A DNA stretch of 64,000 nt from Verrucomicrobiota bacterium (GCA_003218975.1 QHPD01000106.1:1-64000); one strand, 5' to 3'; shown: positions 19,126 through 29,461, counted from the first letter of the stretch. The notes: generated from the letters alone by a model not told the origin. Translations and numbers: made by a program.

Positions 19126-20070
19126 ATGCTCGCGTATTATCTGCACAATCTCGATCCAATTATTTTTCGGATTTCCGACAATGTTGGCCCCCGGTGGTAC
19201 GGCCTGGCTTACGTGCTCGCTTTTATCTCCAGCTATCTCCTTCTTCTGTGGCTTGCTAAGCGCGGCTTTGCTGATCTCCCGCCGCAACGAGTGGGCGACT
19301 TCATCACTGGCTGCGCGTTGTTTGGCGTGATCATCGGCGGGCGTCTCGGCTACGTTTTCTTCTACAAGCCCGAAATGCTGCGCGAGCCGCTGTCGATCTT
19401 CCGTGTTTGGGAAGGCGGAATGTCGAGCCACGGCGGAATGCTCGGCCTGTTGCTTTTCACTTTGTACTACACCCACCGGCACAAAATCTCGTGGACAAAT
19501 CTCGGCGACAATCTGGTTGTCACCGCGCCGATCGGCTTGTTCTTTGGGCGCTGCGCCAATTTCATCAACGGCGAACTTTACGGACGGATGACCAAGGTCC
19601 CCTGGGCGATGCAATTCCCCAAGGAACTGTTCGATCATCCCCAGGAGGCCGAGCGCGCGGTGGCGGCATGCACGCGAATCGATCCATCGCTCACCACACC
19701 CGACGCAATCCTTGAGGCGGTTCGTGGCCAGCCACAACTGACCACTGCATTGCGCTCAATCCTTTCGCCGCGCCATCCCTCCCAGCTTTACGAGGCTTTT
19801 TTTGAAGGAATCGTTCTGTTCGCGATTTTGTGGTTCGTACGTACGCGCAGGCGTGAGCCGAATGGCGTTTTGACCGGATTGTTCTTTATCTGTTACGCGA
19901 TTTTTCGGATCGTAATTGAATATTTTCGCGAACCCGACGCGACGCTGATCGGTCCCTTCACGCGAGGCCAATTCTTCTCATTTTTTCTGATTGTGATTGG
20001 AGCCGGGTTTATTACGGCGGCCAAAATGCGACCGACGTTTCCGAGAAAGATGTCCGTCGAACCAGGGTAG
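19126..20070 (+). CDS. lgt: Prolipoprotein diacylglyceryl transferase
   Basis: Inner-membrane enzyme that moves diacylglyceryl from phosphatidylglycerol to the lipobox Cys, the first step of lipoprotein maturation. 314 residues from ATG 19126; the ORF track start at 19090 is only 12 codons longer and lies by the repeat. Features are the early FRISDNVGPRWYGLAYVLAF, the catalytic-region motif GGMSSHGGMLG (about residue 104), the Lgt signature FFGRCANFINGELYGR, and the late HPSQLYEAFFEG. The acidic insert DHPQEAERAVAACTR between is longer than in E. coli. Seven helices expected. Confidence 0.95.
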   Translation: MLAYYLHNLDPIIFRISDNVGPRWYGLAYVLAFISSYLLLLWLAKRGFADLPPQRVGDFITGCALFGVIIGGRLGYVFFYKPEMLREPLSIFRVWEGGMSSHGGMLGLLLFTLYYTHRHKISWTNLGDNLVVTAPIGLFFGRCANFINGELYGRMTKVPWAMQFPKELFDHPQEAERAVAACTRIDPSLTTPDAILEAVRGQPQLTTALRSILSPRHPSQLYEAFFEGIVLFAILWFVRTRRREPNGVLTGLFFICYAIFRIVIEYFREPDATLIGPFTRGQFFSFFLIVIGAGFITAAKMRPTFPRKMSVEPG

Positions 20071-20156
20071 GGACGGCGCACCGCTGCGCCCCTATCTCGA
20101 AATGACAAGTGGCGTTTCTTTGAAATGGCGTTATTACTTATGCCGGTGACGCGGAA

Positions 20157-20912
20157 ATGCTCTTTGCGACGCTGCTAGCGGCCGGCGGTCTCCTTTTTGC
20201 GTTCGATCACGCGACGATCGCAGGAAAGCTGGTTCTCTCTCTTTTGGCCATCGCTTCGATTTTCAGTTGGTCAATCATGATCACGAAATTCCGCGTGATC
20301 CGCTTCGCCCAAAAACAGAACGCGCGTTTCCTCACCGCTTTCCGGCAAGATCGACAACCGCTGCGTCTGTTTGAGAAGAACGCGCGATTTCCTGGATCGC
20401 CAGTTTTCAACGTGTATCGGGCTGGCTGCGAGGAAATGACATTTCATTTGCTCGGTTCGCCGGAGGTGGATGACACTTTTCGCGCGCGACTCGGGATCGC
20501 TGATAAAATTTCACCGGCGCAAATGGGCGCGGTAAACGCGGCGATGGAGCGCGCGGTAGGCGAGACAGCGCTGACATTAGAATCGCAGATGATCTTGCTC
20601 GCCACCGCGGTGAGCGGCTCGCCGTTTCTTGGTTTGCTCGGCACCGTCTGGGGCGTGATGGACGCGTTCACCGGTGTGGCCGAAGCGGGCTCGCCGAGCC
20701 TTGTCTCGATGGCGCCCGGCGTTTCCGGCGCGCTCATTACCACGGTGACCGCGCTCTGTGTCGCCATTCCCGCAATGTTCGGTTACAACTTTCTCCTCAC
20801 CAGCATTCGCGGCATCATCGTGGAAATGGATAACTTTGCCGCCGAACTCGCATCCGAGTTCGAACATAAATACGTCGATCACGGCTCGCGTGAATCGGCC
20901 TTTCGCAGATGA
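20157..20912 (+). CDS. MotA/TolQ/ExbB proton-channel family protein
   Basis: 251 residues. An N-terminal helix (LVLSLLAIASIFSWSIMITK) is followed by a cytoplasmic loop and the paired helices SQMILLATAVSGSPFLGLLG and APGVSGALITTVTALCVAIP that line the proton path in TolQ/ExbB. FLGLLGTVWGVMDAF is the family signature. It is followed by TolR/ExbD-like and TolA/TonB-like genes, so it forms the motor of an envelope energy-transduction complex. Absence of TolB and Pal nearby leaves Tol versus Exb undecided. Confidence 0.92.
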   Translation: MLFATLLAAGGLLFAFDHATIAGKLVLSLLAIASIFSWSIMITKFRVIRFAQKQNARFLTAFRQDRQPLRLFEKNARFPGSPVFNVYRAGCEEMTFHLLGSPEVDDTFRARLGIADKISPAQMGAVNAAMERAVGETALTLESQMILLATAVSGSPFLGLLGTVWGVMDAFTGVAEAGSPSLVSMAPGVSGALITTVTALCVAIPAMFGYNFLLTSIRGIIVEMDNFAAELASEFEHKYVDHGSRESAFRR

Positions 20913-20960
20913 TTGTCATGTCGAGCGAAGTCTCCCGCAATGGCGGGATTGCTATTTGAA

Positions 20961-21377
20961 ATGAGACGCTATTCGCAACGCCAAAGCCTCTCCACGTTAA
21001 GCGAGATCAACGTCACGCCGCTGCTCGATCTCGCGTTTGTGCTGCTCATCATATTCATGATCACCACACCGCTACTTGAAAGCAGCATGAACTTGGTGAT
21101 CCCATCCAGCGGCGCAAAGAATCCGCCGATCAGTTCTTCGCAGGTGCAAACGGTCTCGATCGATCGCACCGATACGATCCGGTTCAACAATCAAGTGGTG
21201 GACTTGGAAACCCTCAGCGCGCAATTGACCCAGGTGAAACAGACAAATCCAGATGTCGCAATCGTGATTCGACCCGATCGCGATTTGCCAGTGCAAAAAT
21301 TGATTGGACTGATGGATGCGTTGCAACGCACGGGAATCACCAAGGTCGGCATCGCTACAAGAGCGGGAACAAAATAG
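20961..21377 (+). CDS. Biopolymer transporter ExbD/TolR family protein
   Basis: 138 residues from ATG 20961. One N-terminal helix carries the conserved acidic residue in INVTPLLDLAFVLLIIFMIT, where Asp takes part in proton transfer; a periplasmic domain (IVIRPDRDLPVQKLIGLMDA) follows. The ORF track start at 20913 lies in a short GTCATGTCGAGCGAAG repeat-like sequence and is not supported. It ends exactly one base before the next gene, typical for this motor operon. Confidence 0.93.
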   Translation: MRRYSQRQSLSTLSEINVTPLLDLAFVLLIIFMITTPLLESSMNLVIPSSGAKNPPISSSQVQTVSIDRTDTIRFNNQVVDLETLSAQLTQVKQTNPDVAIVIRPDRDLPVQKLIGLMDALQRTGITKVGIATRAGTK

Positions 21378-22283
21378 ATGGCGAAAGACCCGCCTTCGCA
21401 GAGCTACGGCGTGGTAAGTGCGCGGTTCTGGCGAAACGTTACCTTAATCGCTGTCGCTCACGTCGCGCTCATTGCAGGATTAATTCGCTGGAGTCTGGCT
21501 GCCAGAGCGTCATCAAATGCGGAGAGCATCGTCTGGTTAGGTGGCGCGCAAGGTATCGCGGCTGGCGAACCAGAAAAAGAGCCGTCGCCATCAGCGACCC
21601 GGACAACTCCTCCGGTCGAACCCAAACCGGAAGAGGAAAAATCTGTGGCACCTGCAGTGAAAAGCGAAATCGAATTATCAACCCCGAAGCCCCCACCAAC
21701 AGCGACGCCGCATGCGAAGCCAACGGCAACTTCCACACCAAAACCGGAGGCGAGCCCAAAACCAAAGCCAAAACCGACTCCAAAGAAAATGGTAGTGGCA
21801 AAAGCCTCACCACAACCGCCGCCGAAAGTGAAGCCCAGTCCGGCGAAATCGAGCGAGGAGTCAGGGAAAAATGAAAAAAAGGCTCTGGCAAAAAACGGAC
21901 ACGCGGCTCAGAGCGGCGGCGGGAAAACAAGTTCAGCTAGCAAGGATGCCCATTCGGAAGGCGGAAGCAGCACGTCAGAGTTCGGCTGGTATGGCAACAT
22001 GCTGCACGATCGCTTTTACAGCGCATGGGTCCAGCCGACTACCAACGTCGCCACCGGCACCAAGATTTCGACCCTGGTCAAAGTCCGCATCGAGAAGGAC
22101 GGACGCGTTTCCAAATTCGAAATCATCAAGCCGTCCGAAAACATTGTGGTGAATGAATCCGTTGCTGCGGTTGCGAAACAAGTCACTCAGGTAGATCCGC
22201 CGCCGATGGAGCTTAGCAAGGGCGGCCATTACGACGTTAAAATCAATTTTGAATTAAATACCGATCGCGCACCAGCGAAATGA
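21378..22283 (+). CDS. TonB/TolA-like energy transducer
   Basis: 301 residues: a short cytoplasmic N-terminus, one membrane helix (VTLIAVAHVALIAGLIRWSL), a long Pro/Lys/Glu-rich periplasmic span (PKPKPKPTPKKMVVAK) and a C-terminal TonB-type domain with YSAWVQPTTN and VRIEKDGRVSKFEIIKPSEN. It starts directly after the ExbD/TolR stop. The architecture couples the proton-driven motor to an outer-membrane or envelope partner. The C-terminal 'NAW..P' plus 'I..DG.v' pattern is of the TonB_2/TolA type. Confidence 0.88.
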   Translation: MAKDPPSQSYGVVSARFWRNVTLIAVAHVALIAGLIRWSLAARASSNAESIVWLGGAQGIAAGEPEKEPSPSATRTTPPVEPKPEEEKSVAPAVKSEIELSTPKPPPTATPHAKPTATSTPKPEASPKPKPKPTPKKMVVAKASPQPPPKVKPSPAKSSEESGKNEKKALAKNGHAAQSGGGKTSSASKDAHSEGGSSTSEFGWYGNMLHDRFYSAWVQPTTNVATGTKISTLVKVRIEKDGRVSKFEIIKPSENIVVNESVAAVAKQVTQVDPPPMELSKGGHYDVKINFELNTDRAPAK

Positions 22284-22307
22284 ATGACCAATCGGGCGCG
22301 TCATTCT

Positions 22308-22443
22308 CTGGGGAGCACACGCGCCTCGCGTGTTCGTTTCGGCGCCCTCGCCGCAACAATCTTTTTCCGCTCTCAATCAAGATGCGGAAAGTCGCGATCG
22401 CGAGGGCGCAATCGCCACCACGCGAGGCGCGTGCGCTCCCCAG
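22308..22443. repeat. Long inverted-repeat element (MITE-like), CTGGGGAGC...GCTCCCCAG
   Basis: The arms CTGGGGAGCACACGCGCCTC and GAGGCGCGTGCGCTCCCCAG are near-perfect inverted copies enclosing about 85 bases with a second inner pair (GCGCCCTCGC / GCGAGGGCGC). No transposase gene is inside. It separates the convergent TonB-like and sufD genes. Single-arm relatives occur at 14461 and 42821. Confidence 0.8.
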
Positions 22444-22446
22444 ACG

Positions 22447-23766
22447 TTAGGTGGCGAATTTCTCTTCGATCAACCGATTCAAATGATCAGCGATCGCAGG
22501 ATGATTAAGGCGCTGGATCACTTCATCCAAAAATCCGGTGACGATGAGACGTTGCGCGACTGAAACAGGAATGCCGCGAGTGCGAAGATAAAAGAGTTCA
22601 TCCTCGTCGATCTGACCAGACGTGGCGCCATGGGTGCATCGGACGTTGTCGGCAAGAATTTCCAGGCCGGGCATTGAATTAGCTTCGGCGTCGTCGCTCA
22701 AGAGAAGATTGCGAACTTTTTGATAAGCGTCGGTGAAGTGGGCGTGCGGCTCCACGCGGATCAGGCCGCCGAAAATCGTGCGAGCGCGATCGTCCAGAGC
22801 GTTTTTGTAAAGCAGATCGCTCGCGGTGTGAGGTGAGATGTGGTCCTGCAATGTGCGGGCATCGAATTCCTGTTGGTGTTTGGCGACTGCGACAGCGAGC
22901 AAATCACTTCGGCCGCCCTCGCCTATGAGCCGGCTCAAACTTTCAAAACGCGAATACCGCGACCCGACATGCAAATTCAAGCTCATCGCCGAAGCATCGT
23001 GATCTACCACAGTCGAGTTCATTTGCAGCGCGACGACATTTTCTGCCCAGTTTTGGGCGCAGACATAGGTCACTTTCGCACCGGGCCCGGCTACCAGATC
23101 GTTCACTCCGCACGCAAATCCAGGCGCATGTTCATTCACCGAGCGGAAATGCTCGATCACGGTCACTTTCGCGAGCTCATCCGTGACCAGAAGCAAATGC
23201 GGAAACACCGAGGCGTTTTCGCCATTGAGCCAATGGAAAATTTCGATCGGCTGCTCGATCTCGACGCCGCGCGGCACATAAAGAAATGTTCCTGACGAAA
23301 CCAGCGCTTGATGCAAAGCCGCGAACTTAGCCGAACCGAGGATGGTCGGCTGCGACATGAAATGTTTCCGGAACAGCTCGGTGTGCTCGACCATGGCGCG
23401 CTCGAGCGATTGAAAGATCACGCCGCGCTTTTTCAGTTGATCGGAAATTACATCCCGTTCGATGAGTTCGTCGCCGGCGAAGATCATACGGCCGGCCACT
23501 TCATCCAAGCCGCGAGATCGCTCCAGAATCGCGGTGCGCTCTTCTTCACTTAATGTTCCGCCGAATTTGAACGGGGCGAGATCAAGAAGAACGACATTGG
23601 AAAATCGCCACGCCTGATCTTTTCGGGTCGGCTTCGGCAATGATTCAAATTGTTTCCAAGCCGCGCGTTGCTGATCGTGAAACCATTCGGGCAGTTCGCG
23701 CAACTCGGCCGGCCCCGAAAGGAGCGGTGAGGGTTGCTTCAGTTCTTCGTGCGTGACTAGCGACAT
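22447..23766 (-). CDS. sufD: Fe-S cluster assembly protein SufD
   Basis: Scaffold subunit of the SufBCD complex that builds iron-sulphur clusters. 439 residues; the SufBD beta-helix core is visible as GTFLYVPRGVEIEQPIEIFH, then LLVTDELAKVTVIEH, and the conserved C-terminal FGGLIRVEPHAHFTDAYQ with NVRCTHGATSGQIDEDELFY. The C-terminal His involved in cluster chemistry (HGAT) is present. Last gene of the sufC-sufB-sufD unit. Its end nearly touches the inverted repeat at 22308-22443. Confidence 0.95.
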   Translation of the reverse strand: MSLVTHEELKQPSPLLSGPAELRELPEWFHDQQRAAWKQFESLPKPTRKDQAWRFSNVVLLDLAPFKFGGTLSEEERTAILERSRGLDEVAGRMIFAGDELIERDVISDQLKKRGVIFQSLERAMVEHTELFRKHFMSQPTILGSAKFAALHQALVSSGTFLYVPRGVEIEQPIEIFHWLNGENASVFPHLLLVTDELAKVTVIEHFRSVNEHAPGFACGVNDLVAGPGAKVTYVCAQNWAENVVALQMNSTVVDHDASAMSLNLHVGSRYSRFESLSRLIGEGGRSDLLAVAVAKHQQEFDARTLQDHISPHTASDLLYKNALDDRARTIFGGLIRVEPHAHFTDAYQKVRNLLLSDDAEANSMPGLEILADNVRCTHGATSGQIDEDELFYLRTRGIPVSVAQRLIVTGFLDEVIQRLNHPAIADHLNRLIEEKFAT

Positions 23767-23784
23767 ATCGATCTTAGACAGAAA

Positions 23785-23803
23785 CGGCGGTCAGAGACCG
23801 CCG
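23785..23803. repeat. Short palindrome CGGCGGT-n5-ACCGCCG between sufB and sufD
   Basis: CGGCGGTCAGAGACCGCCG forms a seven-base-pair hairpin in the 64-base gap between sufB and sufD. It could pause or process the transcript, or be another copy of a small dispersed palindrome. No T-run follows directly, so a complete terminator is unlikely. Confidence 0.5.
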
Positions 23804-23830
23804 CTACAGAAAATTCGTGGAGCGGAAAAG

Positions 23831-25240
<1,410 letters not shown>

Positions 25241-25248
25241 TGTCGATG

Positions 25249-25897
25249 TTACCTCGTAAACGCTGGTTCAGCGGCTCCCTCGCGAGCCCAATCGTAACCC
25301 CTCTCTTCGAGCTCGAGAGCGAGCTCTTTCCGGCCGCTTCTAACGATTCGCCCAGCCACCATTACATGGACGTAATCGGGGATGATGTAGTTCAGGAGGC
25401 GCTGGTAGTGCGTAATTAACAATATGCCAAGATCGGGGCCGCGCAAGGAATTTACGCCGTGCGCCACGGTCTTGAGCGCGTCGATGTCACGAACGATCCA
25501 TCCCGAGCAATTCGATTTTTTCGTAAAGCTTTGCGTAATAATCCGTTGCCTCGAGTTCCTCGCCTTCAGGCAGGCGCGATTGCATCGCTGCGCGAAGAAA
25601 ATTGGCAATCGTCACGCCTGGAATTTCGCTCGGATACTGGAAAGCCATGAACAGACCGCGCCGCGCCCGTTCGTCGGGTTCAAGTTCCAGAAGGTCTTCG
25701 CCATCCATCAATACTTTGCCAGCCGTGACATGATAATCCGGATGACCAGCCAGAACCTTGGCCAGTGTGCTCTTTCCTGAGCCATTTGGGCCCATGAGTG
25801 CATGCACTTCCCCGCGGGGAAAGCGGAGACTTAAGCCGCGCACAATCTCCTGATCGCCAACGGCAATACGCAGTTTCTCTATGTTCAGTTCCTTCAT
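25249..25897 (-). pseudogene. sufC: sufC with an internal deletion and frame change
   Basis: SufC is the ABC ATPase of SufBCD. The first ORF (25897 to 25487) has the Walker [17 protein letters not shown] and the Q-loop [12 protein letters not shown], and runs to GMDRS then TGA. At that exact place another frame continues the family as [15 protein letters not shown] and then [13 protein letters not shown] to a TAA at 25249. Everything normally between, including the ABC signature (SGGEKKR) and Walker B (ILDETDSGL), is missing: about 40 residues, in a number of bases that is not a multiple of three. As written the gene cannot make an active ATPase. Intact sufB and sufD nearby make an assembly or sequencing deletion a real alternative to true loss. 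Confidence 0.9.
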
Positions 25898-26051
25898 AAG
25901 GCGAACACCAAATATACGCTGGATAGCCGGATTTGCGAACGCTCATTTGGAGTTCCGGTCAGTGGTGGTCAGCGCCTGACCAAACCACGCCGAGATTTCG
26001 CGGATTGCGCTTTAATCGAAAATCGCCGATCTAAAATCGCAAATCAGAAAT

Positions 26052-26125
26052 TACCCCGTGGTGTAACGGTAACACAGCGCCCTTTGGAGGCGTTATTCTT
26101 GGTTCGAATCCAAGCGGGGTAGCCA
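26052..26125 (+). tRNA. tRNA-Gln (anticodon TTG)
   Basis: The acceptor TACCCCG pairs perfectly with CGGGGTA. The D arm is GTGTAACGGTAACAC. The anticodon stem GCGCC/GGCGT encloses CTTTGGA with anticodon TTG. The T arm is CTTGG TTCGAAT CCAAG, and GCCA is encoded at the end. Confidence 0.95.
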
Positions 26126-26215
26126 TAATGAACGCGGAGCAACTCAGCGGCGAAATCGAGGTTGAATTATAGAGAGCAAGCTACTGTGATAGAGGTGGCA
26201 AACTAACTGCCGATT

Positions 26216-27664
26216 ATGGAGCGCACAACTTTTCTCGAAGACTACCGCATCCGCACTCACCGTGACGGCACGCCAATTGAGCTCCGCCGAAGTGGCACCG
26301 CGGTCACGTACGAAGCCGCAGACGAAAGGGCCGGAGAAACAGTTGCCCTCACCACTATCCCGATCGAGAGCGTTGATCCGGCGGCACAACAGCAGTTTGA
26401 AGAGCACGGACGCGCTCTCCAAAGGCTCCGGCACATCAATATTGTCAAGCTTCTGGACTTCGGCCGCGAAGGCGAAAATTTCGTCTGCGTCTCGGACTAC
26501 CTCCAAGGCACGACGCTCGCTGCATGGGTGGGCCAGCACGGCCCGATGCCGCCGGACGCCACATTGCGAATGGCCGAGCAAGTGGTGAGCGTGCTGTCAT
26601 CTGCCAATTTTCACAAGCTTGCATATCCAGCCATTCAACCGTCCAATATAATTGTCGTCCCGGGCACGACTCCCGAAGGCACCTGGCCGCTGATAAAGTT
26701 AACGGACCTCGGATTGCTTGGGTTCAAGGACGAAACAGGTATAACGGAGAAAGACGAAGAAAGTTTTCCCACTGCGGGAACGGTCGATTTCCGTTCACAA
26801 ATTTATTCTCTCGGCGCGACCATGTACTTTCTGCTCACGGGCTCAGCGCTTTCAACGCCAGTCCGCCCACGGCAGTTAAGAGTGTTTCCGAAACCGTTGC
26901 GTGCGTTGCTCTCCCAAATGCTGCGTCGCAATCCCGACCAACGCCCGAAAGACCCAGTCGCGCTCGCTGAGATGATTCGCCAATGCCTGCTGAAAACTGA
27001 ACGCCGGGAGAGATTCGCACGCCGATTTGGCATTCCGCTTATTGCAAAAATTCCAAGAACAACACCGCAACGACCTAGGCGGCTACGTCGAGTCGCGCTG
27101 GCAGCCAGCGCCCTCATTGTATTGGCCGCAGTCATCGCGGTATTTCTATTCCCGCAGCGCATCGGCGGGATCTGGCGGAAGTCCGCGCTGGCGTTCGGGG
27201 AGCAGTCGCCACCGAATACATCGACGGCGACGAGTTCAGGTCAGGCTGCATCGCCAAATGTTCAGCAAGCCCAGACATCGAGTGCGCAACCCGAAGCCAC
27301 TGCGAGCCCCGCCAATTCGCCAGGCGAAAGCCCAAATACTCCAGCAACCACCGCGGAAAACTCAACGCAAGTGAACGCTACACCGCCGCCTGCCGCCGAT
27401 ACAGATCAGACAGGTCCGCGCAGCAAAAAGAAGCGCGTTGCTTCGTCGCAAGGTCGCGCCGGTTCAACGCGCGCTCGGATGATTGGCATCACCTCTAATG
27501 GAAGGCTGATTTACCGCTTGCCCTCCGGCCGCACTAGGGTCATCGCGCCGGATGGCGAGGAAGAGGAATCCGTTCCGCGCCGGCATCGCCGCGCCTTCAT
27601 TGAGCGGGATGAGACGTTCATGCCGGCTCAACCGTTTGAGCCAAACTTTTCGCCTCACGATTAG
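26216..27664 (+). CDS. Membrane-anchored serine/threonine pseudokinase-like protein
   Basis: 482 residues. The first 280 follow the protein-kinase fold: a degenerate Gly loop region, RLRHINIVKLLDFGREGENF (helix C to strand 5) and IYSLGATMYFLLTGSAL (helix F). Catalytic residues are missing: the beta-3 Lys motif reads VALTTIP, the HRD loop reads AYPAIQPSNI, and DFG reads DLG. ATP transfer is therefore unlikely. A single helix (VALAASALIVLAAVIAVFLF) is followed by a Thr/Ser/Ala/Pro-rich stretch and a short C-terminal module (SNGRLIYRLPSGRTRVIAPD). It may be a scaffold or sensor. It stands alone, 90 bases after tRNA-Gln. Confidence 0.82.
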   Translation: MERTTFLEDYRIRTHRDGTPIELRRSGTAVTYEAADERAGETVALTTIPIESVDPAAQQQFEEHGRALQRLRHINIVKLLDFGREGENFVCVSDYLQGTTLAAWVGQHGPMPPDATLRMAEQVVSVLSSANFHKLAYPAIQPSNIIVVPGTTPEGTWPLIKLTDLGLLGFKDETGITEKDEESFPTAGTVDFRSQIYSLGATMYFLLTGSALSTPVRPRQLRVFPKPLRALLSQMLRRNPDQRPKDPVALAEMIRQCLLKTERRERFARRFGIPLIAKIPRTTPQRPRRLRRVALAASALIVLAAVIAVFLFPQRIGGIWRKSALAFGEQSPPNTSTATSSGQAASPNVQQAQTSSAQPEATASPANSPGESPNTPATTAENSTQVNATPPPAADTDQTGPRSKKKRVASSQGRAGSTRARMIGITSNGRLIYRLPSGRTRVIAPDGEEEESVPRRHRRAFIERDETFMPAQPFEPNFSPHD

Positions 27665-27706
27665 CCGCTTCGACCTGTCACGTATCAAGCGCGCGATCCA
27701 CGATTG

Positions 27707-29086
27707 TCACGGCGTTGGCTTCGCTGAAGGCGAACTAGTCGGCGCGACCGTCGGACCTGCCGGCGGAGAACCGGCCGGGCTGGGCGTTGGAAATGCAAAC
27801 GTCGGCGACGGCGACGCGCCCGGGCTTGCCGAAATGACCGGAGATTGCGAGACCGTCGGCGTGGGAGTCGGCGGAGGCGGAATAATATTTTCCCAGTGAT
27901 GCACCGGCGCGGTCGCGCCGCCGATTTCTTTGGCCAGCGCTTCGCAACGCGCCTGTAGTTTATCCAGGTTCGGCGGACCAAATGGCTTGTCTGCCGTTCC
28001 CGGAAAAATGAGGTACGTCACCTTGAGATCGCTCACCGGCCGACTATAAGGCGTGGCCAAGGGATTAATTTGCTTCGCGATCCGCAGTGAGGCTTCGCCA
28101 ACCCTGTCGTTAGGCCCGATGTCGCCCACGATTGCCGGATAAATCCCGTCCCCAAAAACGACCAGCACATAATCGCCCACTTTGACGCCATCCTTTCCTT
28201 GCGCGAAAGCACTTGGAACTACGACGTAGGGATCCGTCGTGCCAATCAGGAAACTGAATTTCTTTAGTGTGAAAACTTCCGCTCGCAGTTGTGCGATCGC
28301 GCTGCGGAGCTCGTGTTTGCGTTCCGGAGTAATCGTCTTGAGCGCATACTCATCCTCGGCGCGTTTCAGCTTTTCTTCAGTCGCAGCGAGATATGGGTTG
28401 GGCGCTGCGGTTTTCTTTGGCCAGTGATAACTCGTGGATGGCTTGAAATTGGTTGGCGCGCCGGTCCCAATGGGCATGCGGTCGGCATCGGAACCATCGG
28501 CGTCCACATCCATGTCCGCCTGTAGCAGGAGCACTTTGCGGTGCGTCTGCGGATGCTGTAATTGCAACACTGTTTGGCAATCGAAAAAATTGTGCCGCGA
28601 GAGAAGTTGATCGAGCCGAACAAGATTATCACGCAACACTCTTAGCTTTGTGTCGTAAAGCTGAGCGTAAAGCGGCGAGACTGGGTCGGCTGTGACCATG
28701 GCTGCCAACCCAGGCAAGAGCGCCGGCAGTTGCGGACTGACCTTGGCCAGCTCGTCGATCGTCCTGTTTGGCGAAGGCACTCGTGCCTGCAATTTTAAAT
28801 CGAGAACGTAACTGTTCGGATCAACCCGTTCGGTGGTCGCGTCGGCGCCCCGAAGCGGCTCGACCGTGGAGTGAAGCGTGATTCCGTTGAATAACTTACC
28901 CGTCTCCAATTTGCCAGTGATGACGGGCGGTCGAGTCGGTGTCGGCATCGGTGTCGCGACTACTTCCACTGGCGCGACGTGCTGCAGGCGCTCCAGCGAG
29001 ATCCAGCGATAAACAATGGCGGCAAAGAGCGCGCCGAACAAAACCAGCACGAGCCGCCGCCACGTCCGGAGACGAATTCTTCCCAC
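27707..29086 (-). CDS. Membrane-anchored glycoside hydrolase family 75 (chitosanase-type) protein
   Basis: 459 residues with an N-terminal anchor (LVLVLFGALFAAIVYRWI). The core shows LLLQADMDVDADGSDADRM, the segment PYVVVPSAFAQ, then VKVGDYVLVVFGDGIYPAIV and DIGPNDRVGEASLRIA, which match GH75 chitosanases in order; the Asp-rich segment and the Glu in GEAS are the expected catalytic region. GH75 was defined on fungal chitosanases, but bacterial members occur. The last 60 residues are a Pro/Thr/Ser tail that could be a linker. Substrate in this organism is unproven. Confidence 0.78.
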   Translation of the reverse strand: MGRIRLRTWRRLVLVLFGALFAAIVYRWISLERLQHVAPVEVVATPMPTPTRPPVITGKLETGKLFNGITLHSTVEPLRGADATTERVDPNSYVLDLKLQARVPSPNRTIDELAKVSPQLPALLPGLAAMVTADPVSPLYAQLYDTKLRVLRDNLVRLDQLLSRHNFFDCQTVLQLQHPQTHRKVLLLQADMDVDADGSDADRMPIGTGAPTNFKPSTSYHWPKKTAAPNPYLAATEEKLKRAEDEYALKTITPERKHELRSAIAQLRAEVFTLKKFSFLIGTTDPYVVVPSAFAQGKDGVKVGDYVLVVFGDGIYPAIVGDIGPNDRVGEASLRIAKQINPLATPYSRPVSDLKVTYLIFPGTADKPFGPPNLDKLQARCEALAKEIGGATAPVHHWENIIPPPPTPTPTVSQSPVISASPGASPSPTFAFPTPSPAGSPPAGPTVAPTSSPSAKPTP

Positions 29087-29090
29087 GCGA

Positions 29091-29408
29091 TTACTTTTTT
29101 ATCCAGGCGACCAGCGCGACGATGAGCCCGATCGCGCTCAAGATCGACATCATACCGGCAGGCATCAGTCTCCCTGTCCGCAAAAATTTGGGGATGAACT
29201 GCGCAGCAAGCAGAAGAGACACGATCAACGCAGTCGCTAACCCCGCCGCGCGATGTTCAGGCAACAAAAATGCGGCTACGAGCAGCAAAACTCCCGTGAC
29301 CGAGCCGGCAATGATCGACGCTACGCTGCCCGCTTTGACGTAGCCCATGATGCCGCCGGCAATCGTCAAAACGCCAAAGACGATAAAATAAATCTTCGTT
29401 GCTTCCAT
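29091..29408 (-). CDS. TMEM14-like small membrane protein
   Basis: 105 residues from ATG 29408; the extra 16 residues of the ORF track are not membrane sequence. Four helices are visible: IYFIVFGVLTIAGGIMGYVK, AGSVASIIAGSVTGVLLLVA, AAGLATALIVSLLLAAQFIP and AGMMSILSAIGLIVALVAWI. The 'GG.MGYVKAGS..SL/I.AG' beginning is characteristic of the TMEM14/UPF0136 family. Bacterial function unknown. It sits four bases upstream of the GH75 gene on the same strand, probably one transcript. Confidence 0.85.
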   Translation of the reverse strand: MEATKIYFIVFGVLTIAGGIMGYVKAGSVASIIAGSVTGVLLLVAAFLLPEHRAAGLATALIVSLLLAAQFIPKFLRTGRLMPAGMMSILSAIGLIVALVAWIKK

Positions 29409-29461
29409 TGGAACGCGCGAGCATTCGTAAGCCAACTGCTCGCCGCTGTCCAGCACGACTG

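Noticed and set aside
22308-22443. Insertion sequence
   Set aside because: Inverted ends are present but only about 85 bases lie between them, with no transposase, so it is called a non-autonomous repeat.
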